This document shows, one piece after another, positions 12,985 to 26,000 of a stretch of DNA of 64,000 nucleotides. A program made the position numbers and the translations under genes. Position 1 is the stretch's first letter; each line of letters starts with the position of its first letter. Origin of the DNA: Sarcocystis neurona (taxonomy: Eukaryota > Apicomplexa > Conoidasida > Eucoccidiorida > Sarcocystidae); contig KL647288.1 of assembly GCA_000727475.1 (NCBI GenBank), positions 4,535,302 through 4,599,301 of the forward strand, read 5' to 3'. The notes under the pieces are model-generated. The model did not search any database. It saw only the letters and a program-made list of their open reading frames with translations, and was not told the origin of the DNA.

Positions 12985-15425
12985 CTCTGTGGTGACATAG
13001 AAGTTTGAAGAGTGTGTAGCGTACCGCTTCAACACGTACGTGCATCGTGGTCGCTTCCACGGTTCGCCTTAAGTAGGGTAGAAAACGTTCGCCCGTAATG
13101 CAGTGTTGATTGTGTCCTGTTGTGAACTTCCCAGCTGACACGTCAGAACCAACTGGACATAGAATTCTGATATTCGTAGTCGCTCCCGTGCGTGTAACTG
13201 CCTAGTACAGAGATGCCTGCAGCGGCACACAAGGAGGCATGCACTAATGATCATCGCGTACTTTCTTTCCCCGTGGGAGAAAAGGCTTCTTTATGGCTGA
13301 AGTGGCTGCCAGCCTACGCTGCTGAACGCATTCACATTTACTACATCGGGGCATCCGTGGTTATTTTCTGAACGCCCGGTGTCGACTGCCTCCAGGTGAT
13401 TGCACTCGCGTTGCATTAGTTACACGCACTTCCGTCGCTGTGGCAAAGAAATAACGACTGTTTCCGGCAACCTGCATGGTGCGTTTAGATGAGCTGGTCT
13501 GTAATCGGGTACGAACACTTTTGTACACGATACACCCAAGTTTACAAGATAGTGAGGCGCAATACATGTTGCGACGTACAACACTGTACAATGAAAACTA
13601 TTAGGCCCGTTTTCTGATGGGAAATTGAAGTTTGATGGTTACGGTCCTGCGGTGCCGCTTCCCCGGAGTGACACTGTAATTCAGATCCGAATGGCTTCCC
13701 TGTGTAGAACACTTTCTCGTGGCGCGATGCCCGGCGCAGTAGAGAATCTGAGCACGTCAGAAGTCTCTCTCGAAGGGTGGCTGTAGATTCCTCCTATGTA
13801 CACGGTTGTTGTACTTCACAGACGCACGGTGCCGCCTCGGATAGACGCTAGCGTGATTAATTAGATGTCATTACGTTGTGAAGGCGACCTGGTTTTGGAG
13901 GTCGTGATGGTTGAGTGTCCAAAACCATGGGACGAGGGCGTTTTTGTAGGGTGTAAGTTGTGAATGCTCGCAGAGGACACAAAATGATGCTCTGATCAAG
14001 ACCGGATTTGCTGTAAAAGACTGTTCCGCCCCTCGTAAGACATAAATTATGCACGGTGCTTCACACAGGTTCCACTGTTGCCACTCCGCCGTTTCGCTCG
14101 GGGAGTTTCGCTCGGCCGGATGTGCAAAATCACGCGTGAAGTTAAGCGCAACAGCGCGACGAGCATCGAGGACGACTTGGCCAGAAAAGTAACAGTCTTT
14201 AGGTGAGGGGAACATTCCGGTTGCCATGAGCGTAAGATATTGTGTAAACTCAGGAACCCTGCGTGCAATAACGAATAGAAATTGATACGGCGGACGTCGC
14301 CTGGTTGAACTGCCGGCTTCTGCGACGAGTTGCTGTTTACCTGAACACCCATTCTTGTGGCGTGTGCGACAGCACTCGAACTAGAAATAATCATGCAAAT
14401 CGCACCTGCGTGCAAGATCAACGTGCTCTCCCTGGTTGTCCAGATTAGTCTGCCCAGTTCTTGTGCTAATGCTCGCAAGCTTCCTACTGTACCCAGGGGT
14501 CGTACAACAGACCCGTGCCGGCGTTTCGGCCGCACGGTGCGCGCGCAACCGGATTCTGGAGGTGGCGACGTGTTGCAGCTTGGCTCACGGATTCCTTTTG
14601 CTGTGCAAAAGCGGGCAATCTGTGGAACTTTTCGTCCTCGTGGAGGAAACGAGAACTGTTTCTTCATTTGCCCGTCTTTCTCGAATTTTTTTAAAACTCT
14701 TGACTTGTGTACTTTGCGTACGCTGCATTTCCTACTTTTCAGGGGACCACCACCGCTTTTCGGGTGTCTTCTTACCACCACAGAGGACGCTTTCCATCCC
14801 CCGTCCCTGTGGCTTCCTTCTTTTGCACTTGCGGGATTTCATCTGGTTTTCAGTGCGACTTTCCTGCGGCTGGGAATGTTGCACCGTAGTCGGTGCGCCT
14901 GCCGGAGCACACAGCCACCGTTGTGCGCCGGTGTACCCTTGCTTACCGTATAGCGGTGCTGTGGTGCTGGCGCGAAAGGCGCGCGAGTAGCTGTAGCAGG
15001 TGCGCGTCTGGTTCGATCCGTTGGGAGAGGTCACTAACTGCAGCAGCCCAGGCTGGACAACAGACGCTGCATGCTCTTGTGTATTTCTGCTCTACTGGTT
15101 CGCTGGTGACTCGGCTCTTCGTGTGGCAGCGTGTTGCTGTGTGTGAAGAGCAACTGCACAGTGTGAAGGTCACACACCCAAGCAGACTATGCAACGAGGG
15201 AGGGTGAAGTGGAATGCACAAACTATTCAAGAGGAGGCGTCCCACGAGGCGAAGACGAAAAAAAGCGCAGGGTGGCCAAGGCTAAAGCCACCACTACACA
15301 TTTTAATATAGCTGCCGCTCAGATTCTTCCCCACCGTTGTCCGGGGAGTGCAGCTTCTGCTAAGCTGCAGTTAAGCTGCTTCACCCAGCAGGGGTTCTTG
15401 GTTGGTCCCATCTGTTTCGCACAAG
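12985..15425. other. Repeat-poor stretch with overlapping unassigned ORFs
   Basis: Between 14047 and 14990 long frames are open on both strands: 244 codons on minus (14047-14781) and 198 and 184 codons on plus (14357-14953, 14436-14990). None shows a known domain and they cannot all be real. The plus frame at 14436 has hydrophobic stretches and a leucine-rich run near codons 60-95. A sequence resembling a tRNA B box (GGTTCGATCC, about 15008) does not sit in a T-arm that can pair. The rest of the stretch shows nothing I can support. Confidence 0.35.
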
Positions 15426-17790
15426 ATGTCACCTAGCAACAGAAGAAACCTGGGAGGTGTTAGTGCACATGCGGGCAGCGCCAGTGGTCGGCGGTCGCAC
15501 CCAGAGTCCGCGAGCGGCCCGACAAAAGGTTTAACAAATAGAAATGTGAAACGAAAGATGCAAAGTGGCGTCAAATCTCGAGGAGAAAAGGCTCGACCGC
15601 TGAAGAGTACTTCTGCGTCGGTGACGCCTACGCCTTCCACAAAAGTCGCGAAAAAGGAGATAAACGTAAGTTCGATATGTGATGCAAAAACAGGGCTGCG
15701 TGCCGCTATTGGGGTGAAGCTTACGCCTGCTGACGAGGAGAAGGGGAGAACTTGCGCGAGTCACAATGATAGACGTGCCTTCGGGGAAAAGCTTAGCAAG
15801 TCTAGACTTACGTCCCTGCGTACCATTCATGCAATACGTATACGTTGTTCAGAGGCGCATAAACAGAAGCTCTCATTTGGATGTGTAGAAGTTGCGTTGG
15901 TGGTCACTGAAGACGCCAGAACTGCACTTAGTGGAGCGCGTGCACAGTTACATGAATACGCGAACAACAAACGACTGCCCGTGAGCGCACATTCACCTTA
16001 CACACCTCACTGCGTACGTCGTGAGCCACCGTGAGCGTTTACTGTGGGCTTCTTCGCAGGCGTGCACGTAAGGGACACGCCATCTCTCCTACGTTCCAAA
16101 GAAGAGTCTGCGCGTACCTGCGTATTCATCCCGGTACTTTCTCATAATTGGTACAGGAGTTCACGATATTCACGTAATTTAATCATTACCTGTAAATGCG
16201 CTAATACGAAACACCACATCAACTGAAAGGCATGAGCGCAGTACGACTGCGGAGGGCTACTGCGGCCTCAGATTTTCTGCAGGACCAGCATATGTGTCAG
16301 CGTGTACGTGTGCTAGGCGCGAATGTACTGGTCAACACACATTTGTACTGGCTGCTCTTAAACGCATGTATAAGTGGCATTTGGAGGTGAATAGAGGACG
16401 GGGCGCTGACTTGATGTTTGACCGCCTGCGTGTTAGTATTCTGAAATATATGCAGTTCTAAGACTGCATGCCATAACGAAGGATTGATGCTGCAGTTGTG
16501 GGACGCTCCTCGCACATCTTGGCCACCACTGTAGCTTTCCGCAGCTGTCGTACTATGCAGCGTCTCCCGCTTCTGTCCAAACGCTACGAACAAAAAACAA
16601 GACGGCGTGACCCCCCGACGTCACCCGTGTTTGATTTCTCTTCTGATGATGGCTATATACACGAGATACGTAACAGCCTTGTGGAGGGTGTATCCGGGTG
16701 ACCCCCACACAGACATTCGCTTTCATGTCTTCCTAGCGTGAGCGACCACGTTTGCCGATATGCGCACTCACGTACATTGCCGGTTGTACTTTTTGTCTAG
16801 TCGACGATCAGTGGCACCACCGTTTGTTTTTGACTTTCTCGTCTACACAAGCGTTTTCTCGTATTCTTTCCCGTCCTCACTGGGCTTGAATGTCTCACCC
16901 TGTTCTTTTCTGGTGAAAGTACTTAACAGGTGTGAAAATTTAGCTTCCCAAGATTCTTACACGCGTAGCACCTCAAAAAATCCTTGCCGCTGTGCTGTGT
17001 ATTTTTCATTAGAAAGTGTTGCCTCTTGTATTTGTGAAAGGATGCTCCAGCGAAGTTCTTCTTTCATTTCGTGTGCGTGTCTGGAGATGTAAATCCCCCT
17101 CATTGTACTGCAGGAATTGTGGCGAGCACTGCTTGTTAGCTTACTCATGTCGTCATGTTTGCCACGTGTCTCTTGTGTGTGCTTGCCTTTGAAGAAGACG
17201 TCTCCTTTAACTCGCCGGCCGGCTTCTGCATTGGGCGCGGCAGGGAAGAAGAGTGCAAAAGCGGCTCCAGCGAAGAAGGCGCCAATGAAAAAGGCTGCCG
17301 TGAACTCAACAGAGCACGGGGGTTTGTTTATTAATGAAATGCGTTTGTCTGCTGCTTCTCCCGTAACTTCTTCGATGACGACTGCATCCTCACTGCGCTT
17401 ATCACCTTCGGCTTTCATGAGCACCGCCAGCGGTCGCAGCCCGCGAGCATCTGCTGGAGGGGGAGGGACTTTCTCACCCAGCGCTTATAATGCTTCTCTA
17501 ACTCAGTGCTCTCCGAAGAGCGAAACACGCCGACAGTCAGATTTAGGCACCACGAGAAACGCCAGAAAGTCCGGAGGCTTCTTCAGCTGGCTCTGGAAAA
17601 TGTGGAGCTGACGCGTCGTCTGTCTCAAAGGATGAGAATGGATTATCCAAGCAGATACATTGGTTGGGGTCAAGAAGCAAAGTCAGTGGAAATGTTAGGA
17701 ACAGCGGATGAAAGGACTGAGCACCGTGACAAAAATAAGACCAGAGAAGCAAGGGCGCATCAAGCTTTCAAGACGTTACAAATCTTTTAA
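15426..17790 (+). CDS. Possible multi-exon gene, CFAP97/Hemingway-like C-terminus
   Basis: Exon 1 could be 15426-15665: an ATG, 80 basic Ser/Arg/Lys-rich codons, then AAC|GTAAGT in phase 0. A second exon could start at 17114 after CTGCAG, also phase 0. It carries a Lys/Ala-rich segment (KKSAKAAPAKKAPMKKAA) and ends at a stop at 17611. A different frame, open after a good acceptor at about 17502 (TCTCTAACTCAG), runs to 17790. It encodes LQLALENVELTRRL followed by YPSRYIGW, which resembles the short helical signature of CFAP97/Hemingway proteins (axonemal or microtubule-linked). The frame change between the two second-exon readings is unexplained: it may be a further intron or a frameshift. Treat this as a locus rather than a finished model. 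Confidence 0.3.
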
Positions 17791-18060
17791 TCCAAATGCA
17801 GAAGACAGGCATGAACTAAGATTAGTCGGGCATCAATGTACCTTTTCAGTGCATCTCGAAATCCTGACACTGTGACACCTCAGAGGTATAACACGCAGTA
17901 GTGAAGAAGTCTGGCTGGATGTGTGCAGGTGATGGAAAAGAAAGCATGCAATTGTGGTGGCTGCTGGATGCGAAGGACCAGGATGAAACAGAACGCGAAA
18001 AGCCAAGACATAGGAGCGCACAACACGAGAGTGGTGTTCTGCTTGCAAAGACTTGCAATA

Positions 18061-18798
18061 TCGTTTGTGCAGCTTTTCCCGAGTTTGGCTGATTTGGAGG
18101 TTTACTCCTTGTGTAGACATTCTCCATTGTTGAGCGCCACTGCAGTCGGGCAGGCAGTGAGTTTTCCGCCATTGCCAATGCAAAACTCGTCGGACACTGC
18201 CCAGAAGAAGGCGCTGTCTAAGAAAAGCGCTTACGGAGGTTTATTTACCTCCACCAGGCGCTACGAGGCACTACACCCGAATGTGGATTTGCATTTCCAC
18301 CTGACAAATGCAATATTACAGTATCAAAACGTCTTCACGCACTTGGCGTGCAGGCGGACTTGTGTATCTTTGTATCCTCCGGCGTTTACTTGCACCGAAT
18401 GCAGCCTTCGGATATTGGGGATCTTACACATCTGTCCTACTTGACAGGCGGCAGTTTCCCGCTGATGACTTGTCTCTCTTCGATTAAGGACACATTTGTC
18501 ACTTTGCACTGGAATATTTTTCCGACGCATTTGCAGCTTCTTTTCCACATTAGAGACGGGTGTGTTTGATGCTGAGAGTGTTGCGGCGAATACTGTTTGG
18601 CACGCCCAGGCTTTAGATCTTTTTTATGAGGTTTCACGCTTCTTTGCTTGTCAAAGATATGTGTCAAGGCGAGTGTACCTTGGGCACGCGCAGGCTTTAC
18701 ATGCGGGAAGCCCGTTGCTTTTTATCAAGGCCCCTGAAGTCACTTCGCAGGAGGGCGCTGTTAGTGATTCATGCGTCGGTTACTTGCAATTGACGTGA
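18061..18798 (+). pseudogene. Sec24-like trunk region broken by frameshifts
   Basis: Three successive frames together resemble the trunk of Sec24, the COPII cargo adaptor. The first (18061 to about 18240) has FVQLFPSLADLEV and ends near SAYGG. The next (about 18240-18555) reads RFIYLHQALRGTTPECG, then LGVQADLCIFVSSG and DLTHLSYLTGG, matching the family order of a beta-strand after GGR, a hydrophobic strand and the TGG motif. The third (about 18541-18798) has TGVFDAES, resembling the GFDAVMRVR stretch, and ends in a stop. The breaks are only a few bases and leave no room for introns of the size seen elsewhere here, which argues for a decayed, intron-poor copy. The similarity is at motif level, from memory of the family, and could be fortuitous. 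Confidence 0.35.
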
Positions 18799-21432
18799 CG
18801 GGTTCTGAGTATATACGCCGCTTCTATCGGTTCCCAGGGCGGCTTATGTGGCATCTGGAGGGACGGAAAAGTACTTTATTCCAAAGCGCGAGATCTCGCC
18901 GCACGCGGTGCTGCTTGGTTGTAAGTAGCATAACGTAGAGATTCTGAAACGTTTTCTGCCGGAATTATACGATACCATCTGCTAGGGATGCGGGAATACA
19001 CACTCCCAGGGAAGTAGCAGTATAGTGATTTCTGCGGTCTTTCAGCCCCACATCCGAAAAAGAACGAAGAGCCAACGAAGACGCTTGCGAAGCTCCCTGT
19101 GCTGCCCCGACTATAAGGTTCAGGAGGCTCTGATGAATTTTTGCCAAAGACGTTGCCTTGTTCAGTCACCTAAAAGGTGAAATCTCCGTGGTTGAATGCC
19201 CCATGCCTGTGAACTGCAGTAGTGGGAACATTTACCAGAATGAAGGCACTTGTAAAAAAGCCTTTTTTGAGAGCACAAGTGGCAGGAGTGTTCCTCATTT
19301 TGGCAAAGACAATCTTATTGGAGCGCAGCACATTTGCACTTCTGCAAGAGTCTTTTTGACCACAGCGGACCTTTGTGCTTGCTTTTATTCCGGAAAATTT
19401 GTTTTGTATGCCTTCCTCAAATAGTCGAAACCGTCAGTTTTGAAGTCTCAGGATACTGGCCAGAGGCAGACTGCGGTACGCCCAGATCGTTGTTGCAGGA
19501 ACAAAAAGACAGCTTTCGTATGGACTGCTCAGTCAAGTACTACACACCCCGTGAGTACACTGCGAAAGTTGCGCACAAGCGATCTTCTTTGTCGGAATCC
19601 TTGCATACAGAAATCATGCACATCTTCCTTTTGAGTCCGGAAAGACATTCGTAGGCTCCCCCGGACGCTGCAGCCCTTTGCACTGCCAATTGCAAAGGGC
19701 TGACGTTTACCCGGAGAGACGGAGTATGGCTTGTCCAGTTCCAGTGTGGATAGCTAATTCCGTGGTTGATTTCTACAAAGATGTCACAGGAAAAAGTCTT
19801 GTCAGCTGTGCCTGTGAGCTTTTCAAAAGATAGACACTTTTTTGGGTGTAGACTGCATTACTGGGTGTGCTCTTCGCCGAAAACGAGAGCTAGAAGCGTG
19901 CAGTTAAGAAAGCGGCCTTTCCTAGAAGGTAAGCCTTTTTCTTTCACTTTACCACAGACATTCACTTAGGTGGACATTTTATTTATCAGTAGGGTTACGA
20001 CCTCACAAGCAAATGCCCCGTCTCTTCATCGTGTGGAAGCATCAAAGGAATTCGCAGGCAAATAACGAGCTGACCGTCCGATTCCATTGTATCGACAGCT
20101 GCTCAGCCTTGAATCGAGATTGCTTGTACTAGGACAGGTCTGTTCGACGGTGAGCAGCTGTGTGTGGGTTCCAGGCAACGATACGAGGGTGTCGTCGACA
20201 CTACGCGCTCCGCCGTAGCAGGGCTGCATCCGTGGTGGGGATCTACTTACCTGGTCACACTCACAGGAGTCGTTGGAAGAACCTCTGAAAGAAACATTAC
20301 CACACGCGTTGCTCAATTACAACACAACACGCCAGACACTTGAATTTCTCTTGCCACGTGTGCCTCAATATGCCCAGCGCGTGTCCGTGGTCAAATTGAC
20401 GCACAGTCAGTCGAGGCACACCTTCGCAGACGCATATGGACTGGAATGCAAGGGCGTTGTCGTGGGCGCGCACAGAGCAAGTGCATCGGGTATATATGCG
20501 CCTATTAACCTCATTCTTCACTGGTCAACTACGTCCGTGGATATGCGCGTCGGGGAAGAAGGGTACAGACAAACACATACTTATATTCACAGTTACCGTT
20601 ATGTGCGTAGACGCATACAAGTACGAAGGGCGCTCTTTCCGATTTGGCTCTTTGATTTTTGATGCTTGCAGCCGTGCCATCTTCCACCTAGTGTTAGCGC
20701 GTGGTCGAGTTCCTCTTTGAAAGGATTTTACCAATCACTTCAGACATGTATGCATCTACATATACGCATGTGTTCAATAATTATATAATACCGCGGTCAC
20801 TCGCGTACTTCTTTACCCTCGGTTGATGCCGACGTGCGGAGCACGTTCGTAATAATCTCAAGCACGAATTGTTTACGTCGCTTCCCCCTGCGGACGGTCT
20901 GATGCACAAGCGTATCTGCCGCTGTCTCGATAGGCGTACGCGGAGACGGACACATTTGTAGGGTCCCCTGGATAATTACTACCGTATATTTTCCTATGGA
21001 TGCGGATGCGTCGGCACCAGTTCTGGTGCCCCATGTACAGCAGAACGCAGTTCGCTACTGAAGAGTGTCTACTTGACCCCTCACTTCTACTAGACTGCAG
21101 ATCGACATCAATCACTATGACCACGCAGTCATATCTGTCTACACCCTGGAACTGCTTCACATATATATTTATCCGTATTTATGCGGAGAGGTCTGTTCAG
21201 AGAGGCGATGCGCGCAATACAGTTATGCTCTTGCACACAGGTACCATTGCACGCGTCCGCAGGCAGGTGTCCCTACAAGACAGTTCTACGTAAATTTGTG
21301 TGTGTGGCTATAGGTTGTGACACATATAAATGCATATATACGCATCAGTGTGTACAGTTGACAGTGATTCTCCACATGTAGTGGTCTTACGCGCGTGAGA
21401 GATATACGCCATAGAGGCGCACGCATGTGATG

Positions 21433-21465
<33 letters not shown>

Positions 21466-22264
21466 TTAGACAGATACCTTTGTACGTACAACTTGAGGGA
21501 TGCCTGCCATAGAGGCGCACGCGTATGTGTATCTGTCAACATATATATGGACAGATATCTTTGTATATCCAAGTTTTTACGCGTGTATACATATGCGTGT
21601 ATTCATAGAGACAGTTACGGTTTGGTAGAAGGGGACGGCGCAGATTCGCCTGCAGGGTCTCGACCGTCGCGGGCCCCGCATGCGGAAGGAAAGTATGTGC
21701 ATGCGGACCGCCGCAGAAGCCAAGAGTGTGTAGAGACTCTTTGTTTCCGATCAACTCCTCAAACAAAGAACCGATTTTATAGCGCTATATTTCTTTCGCA
21801 ACCGCCAGTCAGTTTTCTAGTCTCCCTGTTTCACCGAGCACACGGCCACTGGCATACGTACTGCACGCAAGACAACGGATCCCCGCAACTGTCGAAATCG
21901 GCTGCCTTGTACCCATTCGGGGAATCGCTGGTTGCTTTGAGTAATATGCATAGCTGCGTATGTAGATCCATATGTAGGCACACATTCGCAAGTTTGTCTC
22001 ACCGTTTGCTCCAGGTAGGTCTAGATATACCAGCAAGACGGTACATGTATAGGTAGACACGTATGTAGCCCGACAACCATGAAGACAAACCTGTGCAAAC
22101 TTCGAAGACATTCTGCTGTTGTGGGATTAGTTGCTTTTCGTCCCACTTGAAAAGGTGTGTTCCGCTGCCAGAAGTCTGTGGGAGCCTAGGTTACGTATTT
22201 TTGTGTTGCTCTGCATTCCTAACGCTTGCGTTAGCACTCGGTCGACGAGCGTCGTGCGCGCCGC
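18799..22264. other. Repeat-poor stretch with short open fragments
   Basis: Short frames at 19158-19424, 19334-19654 and 19766-19969 have protein-like composition but no recognised domain. If the Sec24-like reading upstream is right, they could be further decayed parts of the same copy. The remaining sequence to 22264 contains a perfect hairpin (19672-19701) and TA microsatellites at about 21318-21470 and 21430-21465. I see no convincing gene. Confidence 0.35.
19672..19701. repeat. Perfect inverted repeat, 11-bp arms
   Basis: AGCCCTTTGCA and TGCAAAGGGCT flank an 8-base loop (CTGCCAAT). All 11 pairs are Watson-Crick. It lies between the small open fragments ending at 19654 and beginning at 19766. 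No role can be assigned from sequence alone. Confidence 0.75.
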
Positions 22265-22447
22265 GTTGCTTCGTGAAGTACGACTCTTCTGCCAGTGAAT
22301 TTCTTCTCTAGTAAATCAGCATAGCGGCGTTGCTTCACGAAGTACGACTGCTCTGCCAGTGAATTACTTATCTAGTGAATCAGCGTCGAGTTGCTTCACG
22401 AACTACGACTGCCTTGCGAATGAGTTATTCTCTCAGTCCATCAGCAT
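22265..22447. repeat. Three-unit tandem repeat, period 61-64 bp
   Basis: Units start with GTTGCTTC at 22265, 22329 and 22390 and share ACTACGACT or AGTACGACT, GCCAGTGAAT (or a variant) and CAGC near the end. Spacing is 64 and 61 bp. The third unit is the most diverged. It lies at the right end of the repeat-poor segment. Confidence 0.7.
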
Positions 22448-23095
22448 TCACCATCTCTTATAGTGACTTCCATGTTGTTACCGTAGATACCTGCGTACTC
22501 AGTCCTTCCGCTCGGCTGTGGAGAGAGCTTACTTCTCTCTGTACGAAGTGAAAGGCAAATCTGCATGTGTACACAGTTTCAAGTGGCCAAGTAACTCTGC
22601 TCTGCATAATCACTCGTTCGGGATTCCGTATCGACTGTCCTTTTGTGCTTTTAAGCACACCGTTTGCGAACAGCTTTCGGTAGTCAAAGCAGCGATTTTC
22701 TCCCCTGCAAAACAGGCATCATCGAAAGTAAATATCGGATTCGCACCAAAGGATGATGCAGCAAAAGGTTTAGTTTGACATGTCTGTTGTTCCTCCACCT
22801 TTCCCGTACGTCTAATGTCTCTGCGCGTCTGTATGCAGATGTTGACACGGATACGTACACATATGTACACACGTATACGTACAACTTCATCATTACATAA
22901 AATTGGTATGTGTACGTGTACATCAGGATATATCCATGTTCATACAAACCGTGTGTCGGTGCGTGTATATACCTCGCATGCGCAAAAATATACTTGCGCA
23001 TACACAGACGTGTCTACTATATATGCTTGTGTACGCGAACTGCCGAATCGTAGAACTTTTTCAAAATACAGTGACCGCGCACGCACTGCAGCAGT
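22448..23095. other. Upstream region of the TraB gene
   Basis: Non-coding sequence before the ATG at 23096. ACGTATAC-type microsatellite begins near 22830 and continues to about 23020. No promoter element can be named. It is the transition from repeat-poor to repeat-rich sequence. Confidence 0.4.
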
Positions 23096-26000
23096 ATGAT
23101 ACGCTCTGTTTCTTCTTCTTCGCCCCTGCTCTTCTCTGTGCGGGCTCTTCCATGTCACGTCTCTTGCCGCAGCAGAGGCCTCTTCAGAGGGCATGTCGCT
23201 GCGCCCGAAGGACAGCACCAGCAGCAGCCGCAGGAATGCGTCTCGCTCCGGCAGCAGCATCTTTTGCAGAAGCAGCAGCAGCACTGTCCTCTACAGCAGC
23301 AAGAACCGCGTTTTCTACAGCTGCAACGGGACAATTTCAAGCAACAGCATCCGCAGCGGCATCACGTGCAGCGGAAGCCGCAGAAGTATTACTCAGAGCA
23401 GCAGCAGGATTGCACGCTGCCGCAGGAGCCTTCACTGCAGCAGCAGCAGCACCGGGACAGAAGGAGACTGAAGGAAACCTTTCTCTGCAGGTATGACTGC
23501 GGCAGCAGGAGGCTGGTGGGTAGCGAGAAACGGGATACAGACAGCAGGAATTACTTTATTTCATGGCCAGGCAGTGGCATGACATCCCGTGCCACCTGTG
23601 ACGCTGGTAGCAGCAGCGGCAGCAGCACGAGGCAGCTGGTTCCCTCTCTGCATGGACGGGGGCTAGGTGGTTCGAGATTAGCGCATGCGAGCGCCGCGTT
23701 CAGCAGCAGGAGCAGCAGGACTCGTCTTGACTGTTGCCACACCGCTTCGTGCAGCAGCGGCGGCTACTGGGATGGCGCCAGCAGCGGCCGCAGCAGCAGC
23801 TGCTGCTTCAGCACCAGTAGTGACCCTGCCCTGTGCACGAGGAGCAGCGACGGCAGCGGCACGCCGACCAGCAGCAGCAGCTGCTTCTCCGCCCGTCCCA
23901 GGAAAAGCAGCGGTTCTGACGCGCCCACTGGCAAGAGCAGCTTTTGCAGAGGCGCCAGACGCAGCTGCTGCAGCGGCTCGTCGTTACCTCACTTCACAGC
24001 GATGCCGGCGGTTCCACCTCCTTCACCGTGTACCTTCCACATGCCTGCGAGCCATCTTCTTTATCCTGCGTCTCTGGGACGTGGCACGTTTTCTTACTTC
24101 TTGGAGAGACACACAGAAGCAGGGACGGCAGCAGCAGCAAGACCGGCTCTTCTGCTGCAGGGGAGAGAATTGACGAGAGGTGCAGCAGCGCTGCAACAGC
24201 AGCAGCTTTTGCAGCAAGTGCAGGAGCAGCAACAGGAGCCCCACGCGGTGTCTTTCGTCTCTAACAGTTGCACAGCCACCGCCTGTGAAACTCCAGTGTG
24301 GGATGACAAGGCAGCTAGGCCCACGAAGCAGCAACAGCAGCAGCGGTCGCCGCAGCCGCAGCAGTCGTCGCCGCAGCAGCAACAGCAGTCGTCGTCGCAG
24401 CAGCAGCAGCAGCAGTCGACACCCCGACAGCATCAGTCGTCGCAGCAGCAGCAGTCGTCGCTGCAGCAGCGGCAGTTGGGCCAACAGCACGTCTTCGTTT
24501 CCTGCGCTGCAGCAGCGCAGCATTCTGCAGCAACAAAGCACGCACCAGCAGCAGCAGCAGCCAGCGCTAACGCGGCAGCAGCTGCGGTCGAGAGGGGGGC
24601 CGCACGTGTTGCTGCTCTATCAAGGGAATGCGGTGCTCGACTGGATACACAGCACACGTGGGGCGCGTGGAGCGCCACCTGGCAGCAGCGAGTCTCTCCG
24701 CTGCTGGCGCAGGTTTCTGCTTCCCTGCATGCACCTGTGGCCGCCGCGTCCCCAGACGTCTGCGTTCGTAGATATACAACAAAGCTAGCGAGTGCAGTGC
24801 CTTCCTGCTCCGCTAGAAGGTCTGCCTTCGCCAGGCGTGTCGAATCTTCTCTACGTTTTCCCCCGCATGCAGAGTTACCTGTTGCTGCTCTCCTTGCTAA
24901 ACCTGCAGGGGCTGCGTATGCCGTTGCTGGTGATCGTCGTCTTGCTGCTCTTTCTGGTGCTGCTCCTCCTCCTCTGTCTCGTGGTGCTCTTCCCGCTGCT
25001 GGTGCTGCGCGGCGTCCTGTTGTTGTTCCCTGTCCCCTCGGCGCGACAGCAGCAGCAGCAGGAGCTGCTGGCGGAGCACGGCGCTCGCCAGCGACCAAGT
25101 TTGCGGCGGCGCCAGGCGCAGCGAACTTCGATCGAAGAAGGCCGCTGAAAGCAGCAGCTGCAGCTTCACGTGAAGCGAGCTGTTCAGCACGGCCAAGTGC
25201 TGAAGAAGAAGCAGCAGCAGCAAACGACGTGGTGGTGCGCACTACAACAACAGGAGCATACCGCAGCACTTCGACGTCTTTCGTGTGGTCTTTACCGTTC
25301 ACTTCTTCACCCTCCACTTCTTTTTCACCTCCGTGTCCTCCGCCCCACTCTGTTTGTCTACCATTTCCTCCTCCCCCTGCGCCTTGTATTTCTTCTTCCT
25401 TTTCCTCGTGGTCGCTGTCGTGCACGACGCGGTGGACGTCTTCGGTCTCGTCTGCTGCTTCCAGGCCGCCATCCTTTGCGGCTTCCGCAGATCTTTCTCT
25501 CCCGGCCTCCTCCTCCTCGTCGTTCTTCCCGCCCTCGTCCTTCGCCTCGTATTCCACGTCTTCCTCTTCTTCTTCTCTTTCCGCGTCGGCCCCAGTCTTT
25601 TCACGTGTCTCGTTTCGTTTCAACGGGAAGCAGCTGGATTTCTTCGTTACGGCCGTTGAGCGCGACGACAAAGTCTTCGGCGCTCGCTCCGCGGCGTCGT
25701 GTCTTCAGGCGCTGGGACGCGTAGCTCCGTCTCTGGTGCTGCTGCCCGTCGGGTACCTGGACTACGAGAAAATCTTAGAAGTATTGCCGCAGCACCAGGG
25801 CAGTGCCGTGCCGTTGCAGCAGCAGAGCCAGCAGCAGCTGCAGAGGCAGGAGCTGGAGAAACTCGTGGTGGACAAACCGAACGGAGTGTACGTGCCTCTC
25901 GTTCAGCAGATGCTGCAGCAGAAAATCCCGCACTTCTGTCTCGGCCGCTCCAAAATTGCCGACATTAGCGCTTTGTCTGAGAAGCTTCTACGGCGTCCTG

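Noticed and set aside
14990..15040. tRNA-like B box
   Set aside because: The GGTTCGATCC word is not flanked by bases that pair as a T stem, and no acceptor stem or D arm is visible.
24433..25671. A 412-codon minus ORF opposite TraB exon 1
   Set aside because: It is Ala/Arg/Glu low complexity mirrored from the CAG and Ser/Pro coding sequence of the plus strand, with no domain and no splice support.
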